Source: Chitinibacter sp046530675 (GTDB lineage: Bacteria; Pseudomonadota; Gammaproteobacteria; Burkholderiales; Chitinibacteraceae). From it: 64,000 bases of DNA. Location: positions 1,922,001 to 1,986,000 of the forward strand of contig NZ_CP172558.1 of the NCBI RefSeq assembly GCF_046530675.1. The letters run 5' to 3'. Positions within the stretch are counted from its first letter, which is position 1. Every line of letters begins with the position of its first letter. Under the pieces are notes generated by a model. The model ran no database searches. It saw only the letters and a list, made by a program, of their open reading frames with translations, and was not told the origin of the DNA. A program made the position numbers and the translations under genes. Positions 15,553 to 24,832 of this stretch are shown piece by piece.

Positions 15553-16549
15553 GATGGTGTGCTCCAGAAGGGTTCAGCTTTTTGGGCTGAATCAAGAAAC
15601 GCCGCGCACCCTCAACCGACTTGCTGTACTGCTGCAGGATTTCAGGGTGTTCGGCACTGAGTTTGTCGAGGTCGGTCGCGAGCCGGTCTTTGGCTTTTTT
15701 CCAGCTAATACGGCCAGCAGCAAAGATCGCGGCAGTGGCGGTGCCGAGGGCGTTTTGTAGTCGCTGGCGAATCAGCGCTTCCTTGGCTTCGAATTCTTCC
15801 TTGCGCTCACGCAGCTCGATCAAGTTGCTAAACAGCGCATTGAATTCCGCTGATTCAGACAAATCGATGGTTTGCCCATCATCCCGTGGGAATAACCACT
15901 GCAATGCCGCGCTGGCATCGTCCGAACCATCAGGGTCAGGCTGAATATCCGCAGTGACGTGTTTCCAGAACTGCGTTTCCAAATGAATCAGATCCGCGAT
16001 CTTGGCATCGTCACGCTCAATCCGATAAATTCTGAAGTCCTGTCCGCCGATCAATACTGCTACATCAGCCCAGGCAAAACCGGTGACGGCAAGCTGATGC
16101 AAGACCTGGCATTGATAAGCCAATGGAATACCGTCTTCCCATTGCGCCGCCATGTGATAACTGGCGGTTTTGATTTCCAGTACGCCAGTGCCTTCAGGCT
16201 GACCTATTACTTCCCGATCCAGATTGGCCAGCATGAAACGATGCTCGGGGTGCTGCAAAATGGCATTCACTTTGCGCACCTTATAGCCAGTTCGTTCGGC
16301 GTAGACCGAAGCCAATACTGGCTCCAGTACTGTTCCCCATAGCACAGCGGGTTTTTCAGAAAGGTCATCGGGCTGTTTGCGATGCGTTTTTTCCAGCCAC
16401 AGGGTTAATGGGCTTTTGTACTGCGAGAAACCAATCGCACTGGCGGCATCGGATGAACCTATTCCCAGCTCACGATACTTTAACCATTGCTCACGAGTTA
16501 AACCAACTGTCGATGCCAAACGAATGGCTTGGCCGTAGCGTTCACGCAT
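15545..16549 (-). CDS. YqaJ-family viral recombinase/exonuclease, element A copy
   Basis: A 334-residue PD-(D/E)xK nuclease of the YqaJ family, related to phage alkaline exonucleases. Motifs are LGIGSSDAASAIG, SPLTLWLEKTHRK, WGTVLEPVLA and the catalytic GVLEIKTAS. It would digest double-stranded ends for single-strand annealing recombination; no RecT-like annealing partner is seen nearby. The ATG lies behind GGAGGTTTCATC. A terminator-like hairpin ends 21 nt before the start. It is co-transcribed with the Gp3-like gene. Confidence 0.88.
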   Translation of the reverse strand: MRERYGQAIRLASTVGLTREQWLKYRELGIGSSDAASAIGFSQYKSPLTLWLEKTHRKQPDDLSEKPAVLWGTVLEPVLASVYAERTGYKVRKVNAILQHPEHRFMLANLDREVIGQPEGTGVLEIKTASYHMAAQWEDGIPLAYQCQVLHQLAVTGFAWADVAVLIGGQDFRIYRIERDDAKIADLIHLETQFWKHVTADIQPDPDGSDDASAALQWLFPRDDGQTIDLSESAEFNALFSNLIELRERKEEFEAKEALIRQRLQNALGTATAAIFAAGRISWKKAKDRLATDLDKLSAEHPEILQQYSKSVEGARRFLIQPKKLNPSGAHHHD

Positions 16550-16570
16550 GATGAAACCTCCAAAAGCAAA

Positions 16571-16599
16571 AAGCCCCGCTGGCGAACCAGACGGGGCTT
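16571..16599 (-). promoter_or_regulatory. Terminator-like leader hairpin directly before yqaJ (A)
   Basis: On the minus strand, AAGCCCCG...CGGGGCTT with an inner CTGG/CCAG part is followed by TTTTTGC. It ends 21 nt before the YqaJ start, leaving room only for the ribosome site. It can also serve as the terminator for DUF932, but YqaJ expression then needs read-through. Confidence 0.8.
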
Positions 16600-16632
16600 A
16601 GTGATCAAAATGAATCGGAGAAATTGAATCGA

Positions 16633-17589
16633 TTACTGCAGCAATGCAATCGCCTGATTCAGCGCCTTGCCTTTCAGTTGCGCACCTTGACCAAACCATG
16701 CCGAATCTAGGCGGTAATCCTGATTGCGTGCACGGCGTTGGTGATCAACAAATTCAGTCACGGCATTGAGTAGACCCCAAGCTGTACCACGACTACTGGC
16801 TAACAAAGACCCCATGCCTGCTCCGCTATAAAGGGCGGTAACTTGCTGCATGGCGCGAGATACGGCGGGGTTTTCCATATCGAGTACTTGCTCACCCAAT
16901 ACATCGCCAAAATACTGCGCAGCTTCGGTCGCCGTAATTGGGCGCTGCGACAGTTGCTTCATATTGGCAATGAATTGATCCCAGCCCGACAGACCCAAAC
17001 CGAGCGCTTCCTTCACCGCTTGCGGATCAAATTTGGTCGAATGAGGTACTTTGACCGCGCCATTCGAATCACCGACTGCCATTTGCAGGGTGTTATTGCA
17101 GACTACCCGGATGGAAGTAAATTGTGCCGTGGTACACATCGACCCGTCGCAGCTGGTTGCCAGCAACAAATAGGCTTTGACCCGATCATTGCCCCGCAAC
17201 AGGACTTCCTGACCAGTGCGCGCTAACGCCCACAACTTCTTGCCGCCTTTAAGCACGCCTGCCGTTTCCAATTCAAAACCACCGGCCTCGACCAGATCTT
17301 TATAAAAGTGCAGCACTTCTGTGGGCTGCACCACCTGATAACGATTCGACACGACCGATAACGGTGCCAACGTATCGGAGCGATACAGCACTTTGGCGTC
17401 GGTATGTGGGCGAATGTGCATGCCAGCACCCGGTGAAACATTAAACAGCACATCGCTTTGATCAATTGACCATTCCATACCGGCCTCACGCAGCCAAACA
17501 TCCAGCGGTTGCTGCTCAGTTAAACGATTGCCTAAACCGTGCCACGGTGTGTCACGGACGAAAGCCATAGATTCGACAAGATGGGACAT
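16633..17589 (-). CDS. DUF932 (YfjQ-like) protein, element A copy
   Basis: A 318-residue DUF932 protein, a phage/plasmid-type family that includes E. coli YfjQ. Landmarks are PWHGLGN near the N-terminus, LYRSDTLAPLSVVSNRY, FEVETAG-like FELETAG, TSCDGSMCTTAQFTSIRVVCNNTL and a C-terminal RARNQDYRLDSAWFGQG. The function of DUF932 is not established; its constant linkage with recombination genes suggests a role in element DNA processing. It is nearly identical in length and very close in sequence to the element B copy (46427-47380). A terminator-like hairpin ends 21 nt before the start. Confidence 0.88.
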   Translation of the reverse strand: MSHLVESMAFVRDTPWHGLGNRLTEQQPLDVWLREAGMEWSIDQSDVLFNVSPGAGMHIRPHTDAKVLYRSDTLAPLSVVSNRYQVVQPTEVLHFYKDLVEAGGFELETAGVLKGGKKLWALARTGQEVLLRGNDRVKAYLLLATSCDGSMCTTAQFTSIRVVCNNTLQMAVGDSNGAVKVPHSTKFDPQAVKEALGLGLSGWDQFIANMKQLSQRPITATEAAQYFGDVLGEQVLDMENPAVSRAMQQVTALYSGAGMGSLLASSRGTAWGLLNAVTEFVDHQRRARNQDYRLDSAWFGQGAQLKGKALNQAIALLQ

Positions 17590-17610
17590 TTGAATTCTCC
17601 AGACGTAAAA

Positions 17611-17635
17611 AAGCCCCAGCGTCAGGCTGGGGCTT
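17611..17635 (-). promoter_or_regulatory. Terminator-like leader hairpin directly before DUF932 (A)
   Basis: On the minus strand, AAGCCCCAGC and GCTGGGGCTT form a perfect 10-bp stem followed by TTTTTT, ending 21 nt before the ATG at 17589. No minus-strand gene lies upstream for it to terminate, because the next gene (18012) is divergent, so it is best read as an attenuator-like leader. Confidence 0.82.
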
Positions 17636-18011
17636 ATTGATTTGGCGTTAAAACGGGGGATAAAAAAATATTCACTTCCCTGAATGATTTGAAGAAGTCA
17701 GTCAAGGTGAGAACGCATGTATTTCATCGTGGTGATATAGGTCTGAGATTTTTTAATTCCCAAAATAACTTTGTACATCGCAAGGATCGGTCAGCCTCCT
17801 GTCTGGCAAGCGTTTTAGTTCTCCGCTGAGCTTGCCAAGCAAGGCTTTCGCTACGCGCGGTATTTCGGGTTTTGTTTATCATCTCTTATTCATTTTCAGA
17901 TGAACTATCACACATCTACTGCATGTAGAAGGCGATCTGCTGCCAGCATGATCGCTGATCAACGTTTACTCGACTGAGTTCTTCCTTTTTCAACCAATGA
18001 GGGAAGACATC
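17636..18011. repeat. Intergenic region with direct and inverted repeats before the YagK-like gene
   Basis: An imperfect direct repeat of about 41 bases (17661-17702: AAAAAAATATTCACTTCCC then GAATGATTTGAAGAAGTC) recurs at 19170-19211, across the stop codon of the YagK-like gene, so the pair brackets that gene. TGGCAAGC (17804-17811) and GCTTGCCA (17830-17837) form an 8-bp inverted repeat with an 18-base loop. These could be replication or recombination sites for the HxH protein. Confidence 0.5.
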
Positions 18012-19172
18012 ATGCGTATTGATATTGACGAACTGTTTGATACGACAAACACGCGAGGCATCGCTTACAACGCGATGATTGAGGACGGATGTAGTCCGGA
18101 ACGGGATAACTTTCTTAAAGACCCCACATTTGTCTTTGATCGTTACGGCAAGGCATTGCTTTATATCAGCTCGCTTGAGCAAAAGGTTCGGGACATTGTG
18201 AATAGCAATGAACCCGGCTATGGCGTGATCATTCAGCGTAACCGCAAAGTGATCAGCCAAACCTATCGAGCCGGATTGGCATATATGTCGCTGGCACAAA
18301 ATTATCAGAATCAAGAAATCCAACAAATCCTGGCTACGAAAATCCTGAACCCCTATCTGGATTTACTGACTCGTATCTGGCCCACCATCAGTAATTTGGA
18401 TTGGCGTCATTACTCAGCGGATGAGCTTATGCCTAATGGCAAACTGGCCGCAGAGATGTTCAATGTTTCCCTGCAGGATTTGCGTGCATATGCAGAGAGT
18501 ACCGAGTTTAAAAAACGTTGTGACGTGTGGTATGCCGAGTCAACGCAACAATACCGAAGCTGCAAGGCTTATGTTGAGTACCTGTTTAGTCGCTATGCTC
18601 GCCTTTTAGTCGTGCGACTGGATTTGGGCTTTGTCATTGACAGTGAATTACGGGCTGATGTGATTGGCTGTCGTGAACGCCTCCAGCGGTTCCTGAGAAA
18701 TAAACGTAATAACTCCCTGTTTGACCATCAAGTTGGGTATATCTGGCGCTTGGAGTTCGGCATCAAGAAGGGTTGGCATTACCACTGCATTTTGTTTTTC
18801 GATGGCTCGAAAAGTCAGCAGGATGTGTCATTAGGCGACGCGATTGGTAACTACTGGCGCAAAGTAGTGACTCAAGGGCAGGGGACTTACTGGAACTGCA
18901 ACCGGCATAAAGATCGGTATTCAATGTTCAAACTGCTGGGGGTTGGCATGATTCACCACAGCGAAGAGGACAAGCGGGACAATTTATTAAAGGCGGTAAC
19001 TTACCTGTGCAAGATGGACGAGTATTTACGGCAAGCCCTGCCTGATGGCGTGACGGGTATTCATACCTTCGGGCGGGGAAAGATTCCAAGCAATGATTCT
19101 GGCTCAGTTCGCCGAGGCCGCCCACGCTCTGGGCCCGACGATGGGTATTCAGATACGAGCGCCGCATCATAA
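18012..19172 (+). CDS. YagK/YfjJ (inovirus Gp2-like) protein with HxH motif, element A copy 1
   Basis: A 386-residue protein. The C-terminal half (about 185-370) is the YagK/YfjJ domain, known as inovirus Gp2. It has ARLLVVRLDLGF, then the histidine pair in GWHYHCILFFDG, and ends with HTFGRGKIP. The HYH triplet resembles the metal-binding HUH motif of rolling-circle replication and relaxase proteins, so a Rep-like role is inferred. The N-terminal half is family-specific. I prefer the ATG at 18012 to that at 17997 because GAGGGAAG lies at the right distance. It is divergent from DUF932 and is followed by an AlpA gene. Confidence 0.82.
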   Translation: MRIDIDELFDTTNTRGIAYNAMIEDGCSPERDNFLKDPTFVFDRYGKALLYISSLEQKVRDIVNSNEPGYGVIIQRNRKVISQTYRAGLAYMSLAQNYQNQEIQQILATKILNPYLDLLTRIWPTISNLDWRHYSADELMPNGKLAAEMFNVSLQDLRAYAESTEFKKRCDVWYAESTQQYRSCKAYVEYLFSRYARLLVVRLDLGFVIDSELRADVIGCRERLQRFLRNKRNNSLFDHQVGYIWRLEFGIKKGWHYHCILFFDGSKSQQDVSLGDAIGNYWRKVVTQGQGTYWNCNRHKDRYSMFKLLGVGMIHHSEEDKRDNLLKAVTYLCKMDEYLRQALPDGVTGIHTFGRGKIPSNDSGSVRRGRPRSGPDDGYSDTSAAS

Positions 19173-19350
19173 AAAAATATCAACTTTCCTCATGATTTGA
19201 GGAGGTCGTTAATTTCATTGTTACAGCGTGTCCACGTTTGAATTGCCGCATCACTGATGGGCAAATTTATGGGTTTTTCCTGCGATTTGCTCAATGAATG
19301 CATAATTATTGAAAGAAAGAGAACTAACTTTTTCAAACGAGATTTTGATC

Positions 19351-19379
19351 AAGGCTCCGCGATTACGGGGCCTTTTTTT
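19351..19379 (+). promoter_or_regulatory. Terminator-like leader hairpin directly before alpA-like gene (A)
   Basis: AAGGCTCCG and CGGGGCCTT (19351-19359 / 19366-19374, one G-T pair) are followed by T7 at 19373-19379. The stem ends 22 nt before the AlpA start, with GAGGAAA between. It matches the leaders of DUF932 and YqaJ, although it may also terminate the YagK-like gene. Confidence 0.78.
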
Positions 19380-19396
19380 ATGCGAGGAAAATAATC

Positions 19397-19636
19397 ATGG
19401 CAACCGAAAAAACAGTACGTTTTTTGCGTATCAAGGAGTTGGCCAAAATGATCGGAATGGGCAAGTCATCCATATATGACCGACTCAATCCAAAATCTAA
19501 ACGATACGAGCCAACGTTCCCTAGGCCGATAAAGCTCGGAGTCGGGACAACGGTTTGGGCATCAGATGAAGTGGAGTCCTGGATGGCGCAGCAGATTGCC
19601 GCCGCCCGAATGGAGCGCGGTGATTTTTCGAATTAG
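19397..19636 (+). CDS. AlpA-family transcriptional regulator (A)
   Basis: A 79-residue winged-HTH protein of the AlpA/phage excisionase type: RFLRIKELAKMIGMGKSSIYDRLNP..., FPRPIKLGVGTTVWASDEVESWM. AlpA-type proteins of P4/CP4 elements activate integrase or excision genes; this copy probably regulates element A. A second, divergent AlpA homologue lies in element B at 43498. It converges on the metallopeptidase gene. Confidence 0.9.
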   Translation: MATEKTVRFLRIKELAKMIGMGKSSIYDRLNPKSKRYEPTFPRPIKLGVGTTVWASDEVESWMAQQIAAARMERGDFSN

Positions 19637-19667
19637 GGGCTTGGCCGCATTTCTACAAGCCATGAAA

Positions 19668-20390
19668 TTAATATCGCCATTCTTCGCTCGCCAGCATTCC
19701 TTGATTTAACTCATCACGCAATACCCGCCAGTTGCCCAAGTGCAGATCCATCAAAGCCATAAATCGTTCATTGTGATGCCGCTCAAGCAGGTGAATGAGT
19801 TCGTGTACCACGATGTACTCGATGCACTGTGGTGATTTCTTTGCCAGTTCCAGGTTGAGCCAGATTCGCGCTGTTTTTGTATTGCAGCTTCCCCAGCGGG
19901 TTTTCATTTTACGAATACCGCAAAAGCTGGGCGATACATTCAGTACCGGCAGCCATTTATCCAGTAATACATCCACCGTCGTTCTGAGTTGCGCGCGATA
20001 CCAGTCGTGCAGAATGCGTTCTTTCTGCTCGCTGGTTTTATCGTTTTTGCAGTTCAGGATCAGGTGGCGGCTGCCGCGCAGGTTGATTTGGCTGTGATTG
20101 CTGGCTTCAACCTTGAGGCGGTAGGCCTTGCCCATGAAATAATGGGTTTCACCCGACACCATCTGCCGAGCCGATTGCCGAGGCTGGTTTTGGAATTTCA
20201 AGCGCTGGCGTTTAATCCAACCCAGTTTTCCAATGACGGCCAGCCGAATTGCTTCATCGCTAACGGCTAAAGGTGCAGCAACCCGCACTCTGCCATTGGG
20301 CGGGTAAACACCCAAGTGCAGGTTTTTAATATCTTTACGGTAAATATCAACGGTAATACCGCTGACGATGACGCGATGCTCAGTACTCAT
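19668..20390 (-). CDS. YgjP-like (DUF45/M48-type) metallopeptidase
   Basis: A 240-residue protein of the YgjP/WLM metallopeptidase family. The zinc site is HELIHLLERHHNERF, preceded by the family block KTRWGSC and later the C-terminal YYVVHE-like strand (EYIVVHE). The N-terminal half is beta-rich (VDIYRKDIKNLHLGVYPPNGRVRVAAP). Genes of this family very often follow hsdR in type I restriction loci, as here, where the start overlaps the end of hsdR by 11 bases. Its contribution to restriction is not known; proteolytic control of HsdR is a possibility. Confidence 0.88.
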   Translation of the reverse strand: MSTEHRVIVSGITVDIYRKDIKNLHLGVYPPNGRVRVAAPLAVSDEAIRLAVIGKLGWIKRQRLKFQNQPRQSARQMVSGETHYFMGKAYRLKVEASNHSQINLRGSRHLILNCKNDKTSEQKERILHDWYRAQLRTTVDVLLDKWLPVLNVSPSFCGIRKMKTRWGSCNTKTARIWLNLELAKKSPQCIEYIVVHELIHLLERHHNERFMALMDLHLGNWRVLRDELNQGMLASEEWRY

Positions 20391-23300
20391 GTTGATGCTT
20401 AATCAGCTCAATCAGTCGGTCGAGCATCTTATCCATTTCATCATCCGATGCCATATCAGTCAGGGGTAAATAGTTCGGTGACGGTTCATTCACTGTGCCT
20501 GCACTTTCTAGCGCAAATGATTCCAAGGTCAGGCGCATCGCGTTGCGGATTTTTCTTTGCTTGATATTGCTACTGCGCCAGTCGTCCTGCTTGCTGGCCA
20601 GAATAACTTTGTTCAGCCGGATCGCCAGCTCTTCATTTTTATCCAGATTGTCATACAGCGCTTTTTGCGCAGCAGTGTTCAGGCTAGCTGGGTAAGTACT
20701 GATGCCCATCGGGTTTTTGGCTTGACGGGTTAGCTCAACCACTTTGGTCAGGTATTCCTGATACTTGATCGCGCCGTTGCGGCGTTGTTCGATCAGTGCG
20801 TCGAGTAGGGCAGACATTGTTTCGTAGTACTTTGGATTGATCGGTGTTTCGTCGATGATCAATTTACGCACGTTATTTTCAATCGTTTCGGCCATGCTGT
20901 TTTCATTGCCACGAATGGCTTTCGGCAGGGCTTCAACCGCATCGGTGCCACGCTCAACAATCAGCTGGATCAGCGACATATCGTCAAAGGCCGAAATTTT
21001 CTCGCTCTCTTCGGCGCGAATATAGCTGTCGATCAAGTGCCGCATCGCGGGCTCGTACGTTTTTAGGTCGATATAGTCGGCACTGTGGATCTTGATCTCG
21101 CTGCGGACTTTTTCGAAATGATCGACTTCCTGTTTGATGGTCTCAATCTCTTTGGCGCTATAGCCTGCTTCAGTCAGCTCGCTGGCAATATTGGCATAAG
21201 TGCGAATCAGTGTTGCGGTTAGCTTGTAGAGCGCTAGACGCTTGGCTTCATTGGTTTTCAAATCGGCAGCAGAGCCATCACCGCAGAAGAATCGCTGATA
21301 TGCGGGGCTGTCTTTCGGTGGCTCTACCGGTTCGCACAGCGCCTTGATCGCTTCGCGTGCATCTTCCAAGTCGGCTGCGGCCATACTCAGACGGTCTTCC
21401 AGCAAGCCTTGCACATCGTCTTTGTCATACCCATCGAGCGCTCCACTGGTGTAGTCGCCGATGGAATCTTCCAGTCGTTTGAATAGATCTTGGTAATCGA
21501 TGATGTAGCCGTATTGCTTGTCTTCACCATCCAGCCGGTTTACGCGGCAGATGGCCTGGAACAAACCGTGGTCACGCATCTTTTTGTCGATATACAGATA
21601 AGTGGCCGATGGCGCATCAAAGCCGGTGAGCAATTTATCCACCACGATCAGCAGCCGCATTTGGCCGGGCTCGTCGATGAATTTCTTTTTAACGTCTTTT
21701 TCAAACTGTTCGGGGTCTTTGCCAGCCAGCATCTGGTTGTAGATCTGATACTGGCGTAGTCGTTCGGTCAGCCCTTCACCGGTGCTTTCGCCTTTGATGT
21801 CGGCAGGCGAGGGTTTGTAGCTGGTGACAATCGCGCATTGTTCGCCCATGCCAGCTTTGCAAAACAGCTCGTAACATTTGCAGGCTTCAAAAATGCTGCT
21901 GGTCACCAGCATGGCATTGCCGCGCCCATTGGCTAGGCGGTCGCGCGTTTCCATGTCGAATAAAATGTCGTTGACGATTTTCTCCAGCCGCGATTGGCTA
22001 GACAGCACTTTTTGCAAAGTACCCCAGCGCGCTTTGAGTTGCGCCTTGGCCAGATCGGTTAGCCCTTTGGTCTTGGCCGCAAACCACTGATCAATCTTGG
22101 CTTGCGATGTCACGCTCTGGTCAATATCGCGTGCTTCGTAGCGCAGATCGAGCACCACACCGTCGCGCACAGCTTCGTTGAATTTGTAGGTATGGATATA
22201 GCTGCCAAACACTTCAATCGATTTTTGCTTATCTGATTTCAGCAGCGGTGTGCCGGTGAAACCGATAAACACCGAGTTCGGCAGAATCGATTTCATCGCC
22301 TTATGCAGCTCGCCTGATTGCGTACGGTGGCATTCATCGACGAACACGTACAAATCGCCCTTGGGCGCAAAATCGGCAGGCAGGCTTTTTTTCACTTCCT
22401 CGATGTAGGCAGCGATGTCGCCAACGTCTTCGCCATCCTCTTTGCCGCCGAATTTATGAATCAGCGAGCACATCAGCCACGGGCGGGTGTCGTTCAGTTG
22501 GGCGATCAGATCAGCGCCGCTTTTGGCGCGGCTGATGTCTTCATTCACGCCTTTGAATACTTTTTCGATCTGCTCATCGAGCTCGGTGCGGTCGGTGATA
22601 ATCAGCACGCGCGCGTCTTTGATGTTTTCGCGTATCCATTTGGTTAGCCACACCATCGTCAGGCTTTTGCCCGAGCCTTGCGTGTGCCAGATAATGCCGC
22701 CTTCGCGGCGTTTCAGATATTGCTGTGCTTCGCGCACACCGAAATACTGGTTCTGGCGGCAGAGCTTTTTTACGCCAGCATCAAACACAACAAAATCGTG
22801 GATCAGCTCCAGAAAGCGTTTTTTCTCGCAGATTTGCAGTACATGCCGATCAAGCAGGTTGGCTACCTCGCTCGGTTCTTTCCATTCCAGATAATACTTC
22901 TCGCGGGTTTCAATCGTACCGTAGCGCACGCCCTGCGTATCGTTGCCCGCCATCACCAGCTGCATGGTGGAAAAGAAGGGCTGGATGAATTCTTTTTTCT
23001 GGTTATCCAGATTCTGGCGAATGCCTTCGGAAACCGACACGGTTGAGCGTTTTAGCTCCAGCACACCCAGCGCAATGCCGTTGATATACAGCACAATGTC
23101 TGGTCGCTTGGTGCTCGCCTTAGCGTCAGCACCTTTGATGGTCACTTCTTCGGCAATCGCAAAATCATTGTTCAGCGGCGCTTTCCAGTCGATCAGCCAC
23201 ACAGTGACGGTATTTTCGCCAATGTCGGGCTTTACCTTCACGCCATAGCGCAGCAGCTCGTACACCGCTTTATTGCGGTCATACAGCGAGAGCTGGGTAT

Positions 23301-23526
23301 TGTTGACGGCCTTATCAAACTCGTACAAAGCGCGGCGGATCAACACATCATCAACGCCTTGCTTGGCCAGCCATGCCGAGAGCACGCCGGCCTCAACGTT
23401 GCGATTACTGCCGTTATCTTCATGCCGCTTTTCCCAATTACCCAGATAGTGGTAGTTCAGCTCAGACTGGAAAAGTTGAACAATACGGTTTTGAGTTGCG
23501 CGTTCGATTTGGCCGACGGTGCTCAT
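20380..23526 (-). CDS. hsdR: Type I restriction endonuclease subunit R
   Basis: A 1048-residue HsdR. The N-terminal nuclease domain has RPDIVLYINGIALGVLELKRS (PD...ExK), followed by SF2 translocase motifs: WHTQGSGKSLTMVWL (Walker A), FVDECHRTQSG (DECH), GFTGTPLL and a helicase-C part with LLTGFDAPSATYLYIDK. A helical C-terminus would contact the methylase core. It cleaves unmodified DNA after ATP-driven translocation together with HsdM2S. In this locus hsdR is separated from hsdS by four genes and read from the same strand. Confidence 0.95.
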   Translation of the reverse strand: MSTVGQIERATQNRIVQLFQSELNYHYLGNWEKRHEDNGSNRNVEAGVLSAWLAKQGVDDVLIRRALYEFDKAVNNTQLSLYDRNKAVYELLRYGVKVKPDIGENTVTVWLIDWKAPLNNDFAIAEEVTIKGADAKASTKRPDIVLYINGIALGVLELKRSTVSVSEGIRQNLDNQKKEFIQPFFSTMQLVMAGNDTQGVRYGTIETREKYYLEWKEPSEVANLLDRHVLQICEKKRFLELIHDFVVFDAGVKKLCRQNQYFGVREAQQYLKRREGGIIWHTQGSGKSLTMVWLTKWIRENIKDARVLIITDRTELDEQIEKVFKGVNEDISRAKSGADLIAQLNDTRPWLMCSLIHKFGGKEDGEDVGDIAAYIEEVKKSLPADFAPKGDLYVFVDECHRTQSGELHKAMKSILPNSVFIGFTGTPLLKSDKQKSIEVFGSYIHTYKFNEAVRDGVVLDLRYEARDIDQSVTSQAKIDQWFAAKTKGLTDLAKAQLKARWGTLQKVLSSQSRLEKIVNDILFDMETRDRLANGRGNAMLVTSSIFEACKCYELFCKAGMGEQCAIVTSYKPSPADIKGESTGEGLTERLRQYQIYNQMLAGKDPEQFEKDVKKKFIDEPGQMRLLIVVDKLLTGFDAPSATYLYIDKKMRDHGLFQAICRVNRLDGEDKQYGYIIDYQDLFKRLEDSIGDYTSGALDGYDKDDVQGLLEDRLSMAAADLEDAREAIKALCEPVEPPKDSPAYQRFFCGDGSAADLKTNEAKRLALYKLTATLIRTYANIASELTEAGYSAKEIETIKQEVDHFEKVRSEIKIHSADYIDLKTYEPAMRHLIDSYIRAEESEKISAFDDMSLIQLIVERGTDAVEALPKAIRGNENSMAETIENNVRKLIIDETPINPKYYETMSALLDALIEQRRNGAIKYQEYLTKVVELTRQAKNPMGISTYPASLNTAAQKALYDNLDKNEELAIRLNKVILASKQDDWRSSNIKQRKIRNAMRLTLESFALESAGTVNEPSPNYLPLTDMASDDEMDKMLDRLIELIKHQHEY

Positions 23527-23598
23527 AATTGATTTCCGAAAACCCCGCTAATGAGGGCTGAGTTTGTATAATCGATTGAAACAACAAGGGTTAAGCAA

Positions 23599-23760
23599 AT
23601 GATCAAACCTGAACCGCAGCGCAAGCCGATTACTCGGCAAACCTTGATTCGCGCCGTAGCCAGCTCAACTGCCATTGAAACCGGGCAAAGCATCAAAGAA
23701 CTTGAATACCGGCTCAATCACCCGAGTGAGAAGTTTCGTCATCTAACGCTGGCGCGCTAG
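23599..23760 (+). CDS. Small basic protein, 53 residues, between hsdR and zeta toxin
   Basis: The frame begins MIKPEPQRKPITRQTLIRAV and contains SSTAIETGQSIKELE. It runs opposite to the surrounding genes in the 249-base gap between hsdR and the toxin gene. A TATAAT (23567-23572) and an AAGGG lie upstream of the ATG. I do not recognise a named family, but the composition and the isolated well-formed start suggest a real gene. A small antitoxin- or regulator-like role is conceivable and unproven. Confidence 0.55.
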   Translation: MIKPEPQRKPITRQTLIRAVASSTAIETGQSIKELEYRLNHPSEKFRHLTLAR

Positions 23761-23775
23761 TTGAATACGCTCGCC

Positions 23776-24546
23776 TTACTCGGCAGGGTAGAGCGGTGCA
23801 TCTTCTTCCGAGCTCTCAATGAAGTTATCCCACAGTGCTGTTTTAAACCACACGGGCATTTCATCGCCGGTTAACTTGATTTCGTTCCCATCGGTGACTT
23901 CAGCAACCAAAGTTCTTTCATGGGTTGAGTTGTCAAAAATATACGCACGATTGGCGTAAGTGACTGCATCGGGCAATAAGGCGAGAGAACGAGTGTAGCG
24001 TTCGCGGATTTTGGTTTCCGGCACCGGGTGTCCTCCGGTTTCAACCCGGTGCTGTACCCGTGCAATATTGATGTCTGGGTCTGCGGTTGCGATGAAATAC
24101 AGATAGGTACGAAACCCAGCAGCCTGCGCTTTTTGCAAAAAATCGACCTTATCCCGAGACGACATCACTGTTTCAAAGGTAAAGCTGATCCCCGCAGCCA
24201 ACAGCTGATGCCGGATAAAGTCTGACAGCACTGAGGCAAAATAGGAATTCACCGCCACATCGTGAAAGTGCAGTTGATTGTCACTGAACGACAATTTGTT
24301 CACGGTGCTCAGCAAGTCAAATTTGGCAAGCAGAGTCGAGTTTTTCAGAAAGGCGAACAACTCGTCTGCCGTGGTATTAACTTCGAAATCTGAGAAGTTA
24401 ATTAGGGTATCTCTGCGCAGCCCTTTTTCTATCTCGTCTGGATTGATATACACCCCTAACCATTCGTTGGGGATGACATCTTTGATCGTACTTTTACCAG
24501 AGCCATTGGGGCCAGCAAACAAGCGCAGCCGTGGTGTGGTGCTCAT
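23776..24546 (-). CDS. Zeta-toxin-family P-loop kinase
   Basis: A 256-residue protein with a Walker A motif, FAGPNGSGKST (residues 10-20), and the zeta-toxin layout (INPDE, FETVMSS, RHRVETGGHPVPETKIRERYTRS-like block). Zeta toxins phosphorylate UDP-N-acetylglucosamine and block wall synthesis; related members lack known toxicity. Its ATG overlaps the stop of the upstream small gene (ATGA), the usual antitoxin-toxin arrangement. It sits inside the type I restriction locus. Confidence 0.85.
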   Translation of the reverse strand: MSTTPRLRLFAGPNGSGKSTIKDVIPNEWLGVYINPDEIEKGLRRDTLINFSDFEVNTTADELFAFLKNSTLLAKFDLLSTVNKLSFSDNQLHFHDVAVNSYFASVLSDFIRHQLLAAGISFTFETVMSSRDKVDFLQKAQAAGFRTYLYFIATADPDINIARVQHRVETGGHPVPETKIRERYTRSLALLPDAVTYANRAYIFDNSTHERTLVAEVTDGNEIKLTGDEMPVWFKTALWDNFIESSEEDAPLYPAE

Positions 24547-24788
24547 GGCTTGGCCTTGCGAACGCGTGTCGTACCCGCCACGACCGGAATCGGTTTGGCC
24601 AGACTACGAATGAAGCGCTCGCTGCCATCGGCATACGTTTCAACCAAACGGCCATTGCGTGCTTCCACCACCTTGCCGCTGGTTGTCAGTGCGCGGGCAT
24701 AAGCCTGGCTAATTGCGGCACTGGCTAATTGCGGGATCTGCAATTCCAGCGATTGCATTGCTTTTTCATTCAATTCTATTTTTTTCAT
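24543..24788 (-). CDS. Putative antitoxin of the zeta-type toxin
   Basis: An 81-residue protein starting MKKIELNEKAMQSLE at 24788, behind GGAGAACGAC; the frame is open a further 12 codons, but that start has no ribosome site. It is helical and basic at the C-terminus. It precedes and overlaps the zeta-type toxin gene by 4 bases, so it is inferred to be the antitoxin. No DNA-binding motif is obvious. Confidence 0.7.
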   Translation of the reverse strand: MKKIELNEKAMQSLELQIPQLASAAISQAYARALTTSGKVVEARNGRLVETYADGSERFIRSLAKPIPVVAGTTRVRKAKP

Positions 24789-24832
24789 GTCGTTCTCCGC
24801 ATGAACTTTATGTGTACTTTGCATAGTACACC

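Noticed and set aside
23523..23717. 64-codon minus-strand frame just upstream of hsdR
   Set aside because: It is the opposite strand of the better-supported 53-residue gene at 23599-23760 and lacks a ribosome site.
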